From the NCBI GenBank assembly GCA_025057015.1, contig JANWYG010000015.1, positions 1-43,930 on the forward strand: a stretch of 43,930 bases of DNA, written 5' to 3'. This document shows, piece by piece, positions 42,980 to 43,930 of this stretch. The stretch is from Blastocatellia bacterium. GTDB lineage: Bacteria; Acidobacteriota; Blastocatellia; Chloracidobacteriales; JADJPF01. The notes below the pieces were generated by a model that was given only the letters and a program-made list of their open reading frames with translations, did not search any database and was not told where the DNA came from. Each line of letters opens with the position of its first letter. Positions within the stretch are counted from its first letter, which is position 1. The position numbers were made by a program, and so were the translations under genes.

Positions 42980-43930
42980 ATGGATCCAAAAACCGTGCTC
43001 CGCTTCGCCGTAGACCAACAAGTAAAGTTCCTGGACTTGCGCTTCACCGATCTAGTAGGCCAATGGCATCATATTACTTTTCCTATAGGACAGCTCACAG
43101 AAGACTCTTTCAACGAAGGCTTCGGTTTTGACGCGTCGAGCTTGCGCGGTTGGGCGGCAATAAGCGAATCCGATATGATTCTGCTGCCCGACTATCGTCG
43201 ATTTTGGATAGATCCCTTCTTCGAAGAACCAACGCTGTGCATGTTCGCAGATATACTTGACCCTATAACTAAAGAAAGCTACGTCTATGACCCACGCGCA
43301 GTAGCTAGACGTGCCGAAAACTATCTTCAATCAACCGCAATAGCAGACGTAGCTATGTTCGGACCAGAAGCAGAATTCTTCGTATTCGACAAAGTTCGAT
43401 ATCGCAACGATCCAAACTTTACTTTCTACGAGATAGACAGTAAAGAAGGCAGTTGGAACAGTAGCGGCGAAGACAATAACTATCGAGTCCGTACCAAAGA
43501 AGGGTATGTACCTGCCCCTCCGATAGATTCGCTACATGACCTGCGCTCAGAAATAGCCCTCAACCTAATGTCACTCGGCATAGAAGCCGAATGTCATCAC
43601 CATGAAGTTGCCTCCGGAGGACAATGCGAAATAGATTTTAGATTCTCCAGCCTGCTAAATACAGCCGACAACATAATGCTATTTAAGTACGTGGTTCGTA
43701 ACACGACGCATATCTATGGCAAGATAGCGACGTTTATGCCGAAACCAATCTATGGAGACAACGGAAGCGGTATGCACTGTCACCAGAGCCTGTGGAAAGG
43801 AGAAAAACCCCTGTTTGCAGGCGATGAATACGCAGGCCTCTCAAAGACAGCACTTTACTACATCGGCGGGTTGCTCAAACACGCACCAGCAATAGCAGCA
43901 TTCGCCGCACCTACGACAAATAGCTACAAA
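42980..43930 (+). CDS. glnA: Glutamine synthetase type I, 5' part (runs off the window)
   Basis: The first 317 codons are present and continue past the window end. The protein makes glutamine from glutamate, ammonium and ATP. Landmarks are FLDLRFTDLVGQWHHIT, the loop GFGFDASSLRGW, the metal-binding FGPEAEFFVF, the HHEVASGGQCEIDF stretch and MPKPIYGDNGSGMHCHQSLW. ATG 42980 has GGAGG 5 nt upstream. A 162-bp spacer separates it from the divergent glycosylation cluster; no sigma-54 promoter with correct spacing is seen there. Ile codons here are ATA in 14 of 19 cases. Confidence 0.97.
   Translation, partial: MDPKTVLRFAVDQQVKFLDLRFTDLVGQWHHITFPIGQLTEDSFNEGFGFDASSLRGWAAISESDMILLPDYRRFWIDPFFEEPTLCMFADILDPITKESYVYDPRAVARRAENYLQSTAIADVAMFGPEAEFFVFDKVRYRNDPNFTFYEIDSKEGSWNSSGEDNNYRVRTKEGYVPAPPIDSLHDLRSEIALNLMSLGIEAECHHHEVASGGQCEIDFRFSSLLNTADNIMLFKYVVRNTTHIYGKIATFMPKPIYGDNGSGMHCHQSLWKGEKPLFAGDEYAGLSKTALYYIGGLLKHAPAIAAFAAPTTNSYK

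Overview
The window looks like a chromosomal segment of a Gram-negative, probably anaerobically respiring bacterium. Outer-membrane and periplasmic systems (an alginate-export-type beta-barrel, an NrfH/NrfA nitrite reductase), many secreted NHL/IPT/DUF4394 proteins, a propeller-type sensor kinase and a DUF1684 lipoprotein suggest Acidobacteriota, perhaps Blastocatellia. That placement is inference; no rRNA is present. Host genes strongly prefer the rare isoleucine codon ATA (14 of 19 Ile codons in the glnA fragment).

Layout. (1) 1-1563: no convincing gene. (2) 1564-9071: a foreign type I restriction-modification island, all on the minus strand, in transcription order hsdM, mntA, hepT, hsdS, RAYT transposase, hsdR, YgjP-like metallopeptidase. 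It avoids ATA and is decaying: hsdR has two frameshifts, a 61-bp tandem duplication carrying a stop, and a Walker A Gly-to-Cys change; hepT and the transposase are pseudogenes; hsdM and hsdS remain open. (3) 9072-10205: no clear gene. (4) 10206-15269, minus: a propeller sensor histidine kinase overlapping selD, then a small unknown protein. selD is itself a selenoprotein gene with an in-frame UGA and a SECIS-like hairpin. (5) 15494-18686, plus: outer-membrane barrel, nrfH and nrfA, divergent from the kinase. (6) 18716-20512, minus: LysM/lytic transglycosylase protein and a class I glutamine-amidotransferase-like hydrolase. (7) 20590-21510, plus: a SpoU/TrmH methyltransferase and initiator tRNA-fMet. 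(8) 21559-29332, minus: a compact six-gene run of NHL/IPT protein, two UDP-sugar dehydrogenases, a fused MoaD-MoaE, a PlsC-type acyltransferase and folP. (9) 29436-34294, minus: M28 peptidase, a triple-DUF4394 secreted protein and a small protein. (10) 34429-36802, plus: a TPR/secreted-domain fusion and a DUF1684 lipoprotein. (11) 36796-37726: a remnant of an HlyD-type adaptor and empty sequence. (12) 37727-42817, minus: a glycosylation cluster with a membrane glycosyltransferase, an STT3/AglB-like oligosaccharyltransferase, a dolichyl-phosphate-mannose-synthase-like GT2 and a methyltransferase. (13) 42980 to the end: the 5' part of glnA.

Main points of interest are the selenocysteine-containing SelD translationally coupled to a sensor kinase, the AglB-like glycosylation cluster, the stepwise decay of the restriction and toxin-antitoxin island with a REP palindrome lying inside its own transposase gene, the MoaD-MoaE fusion with Gly-Gly-Ser at the junction, and the CXXCH-type NrfA.
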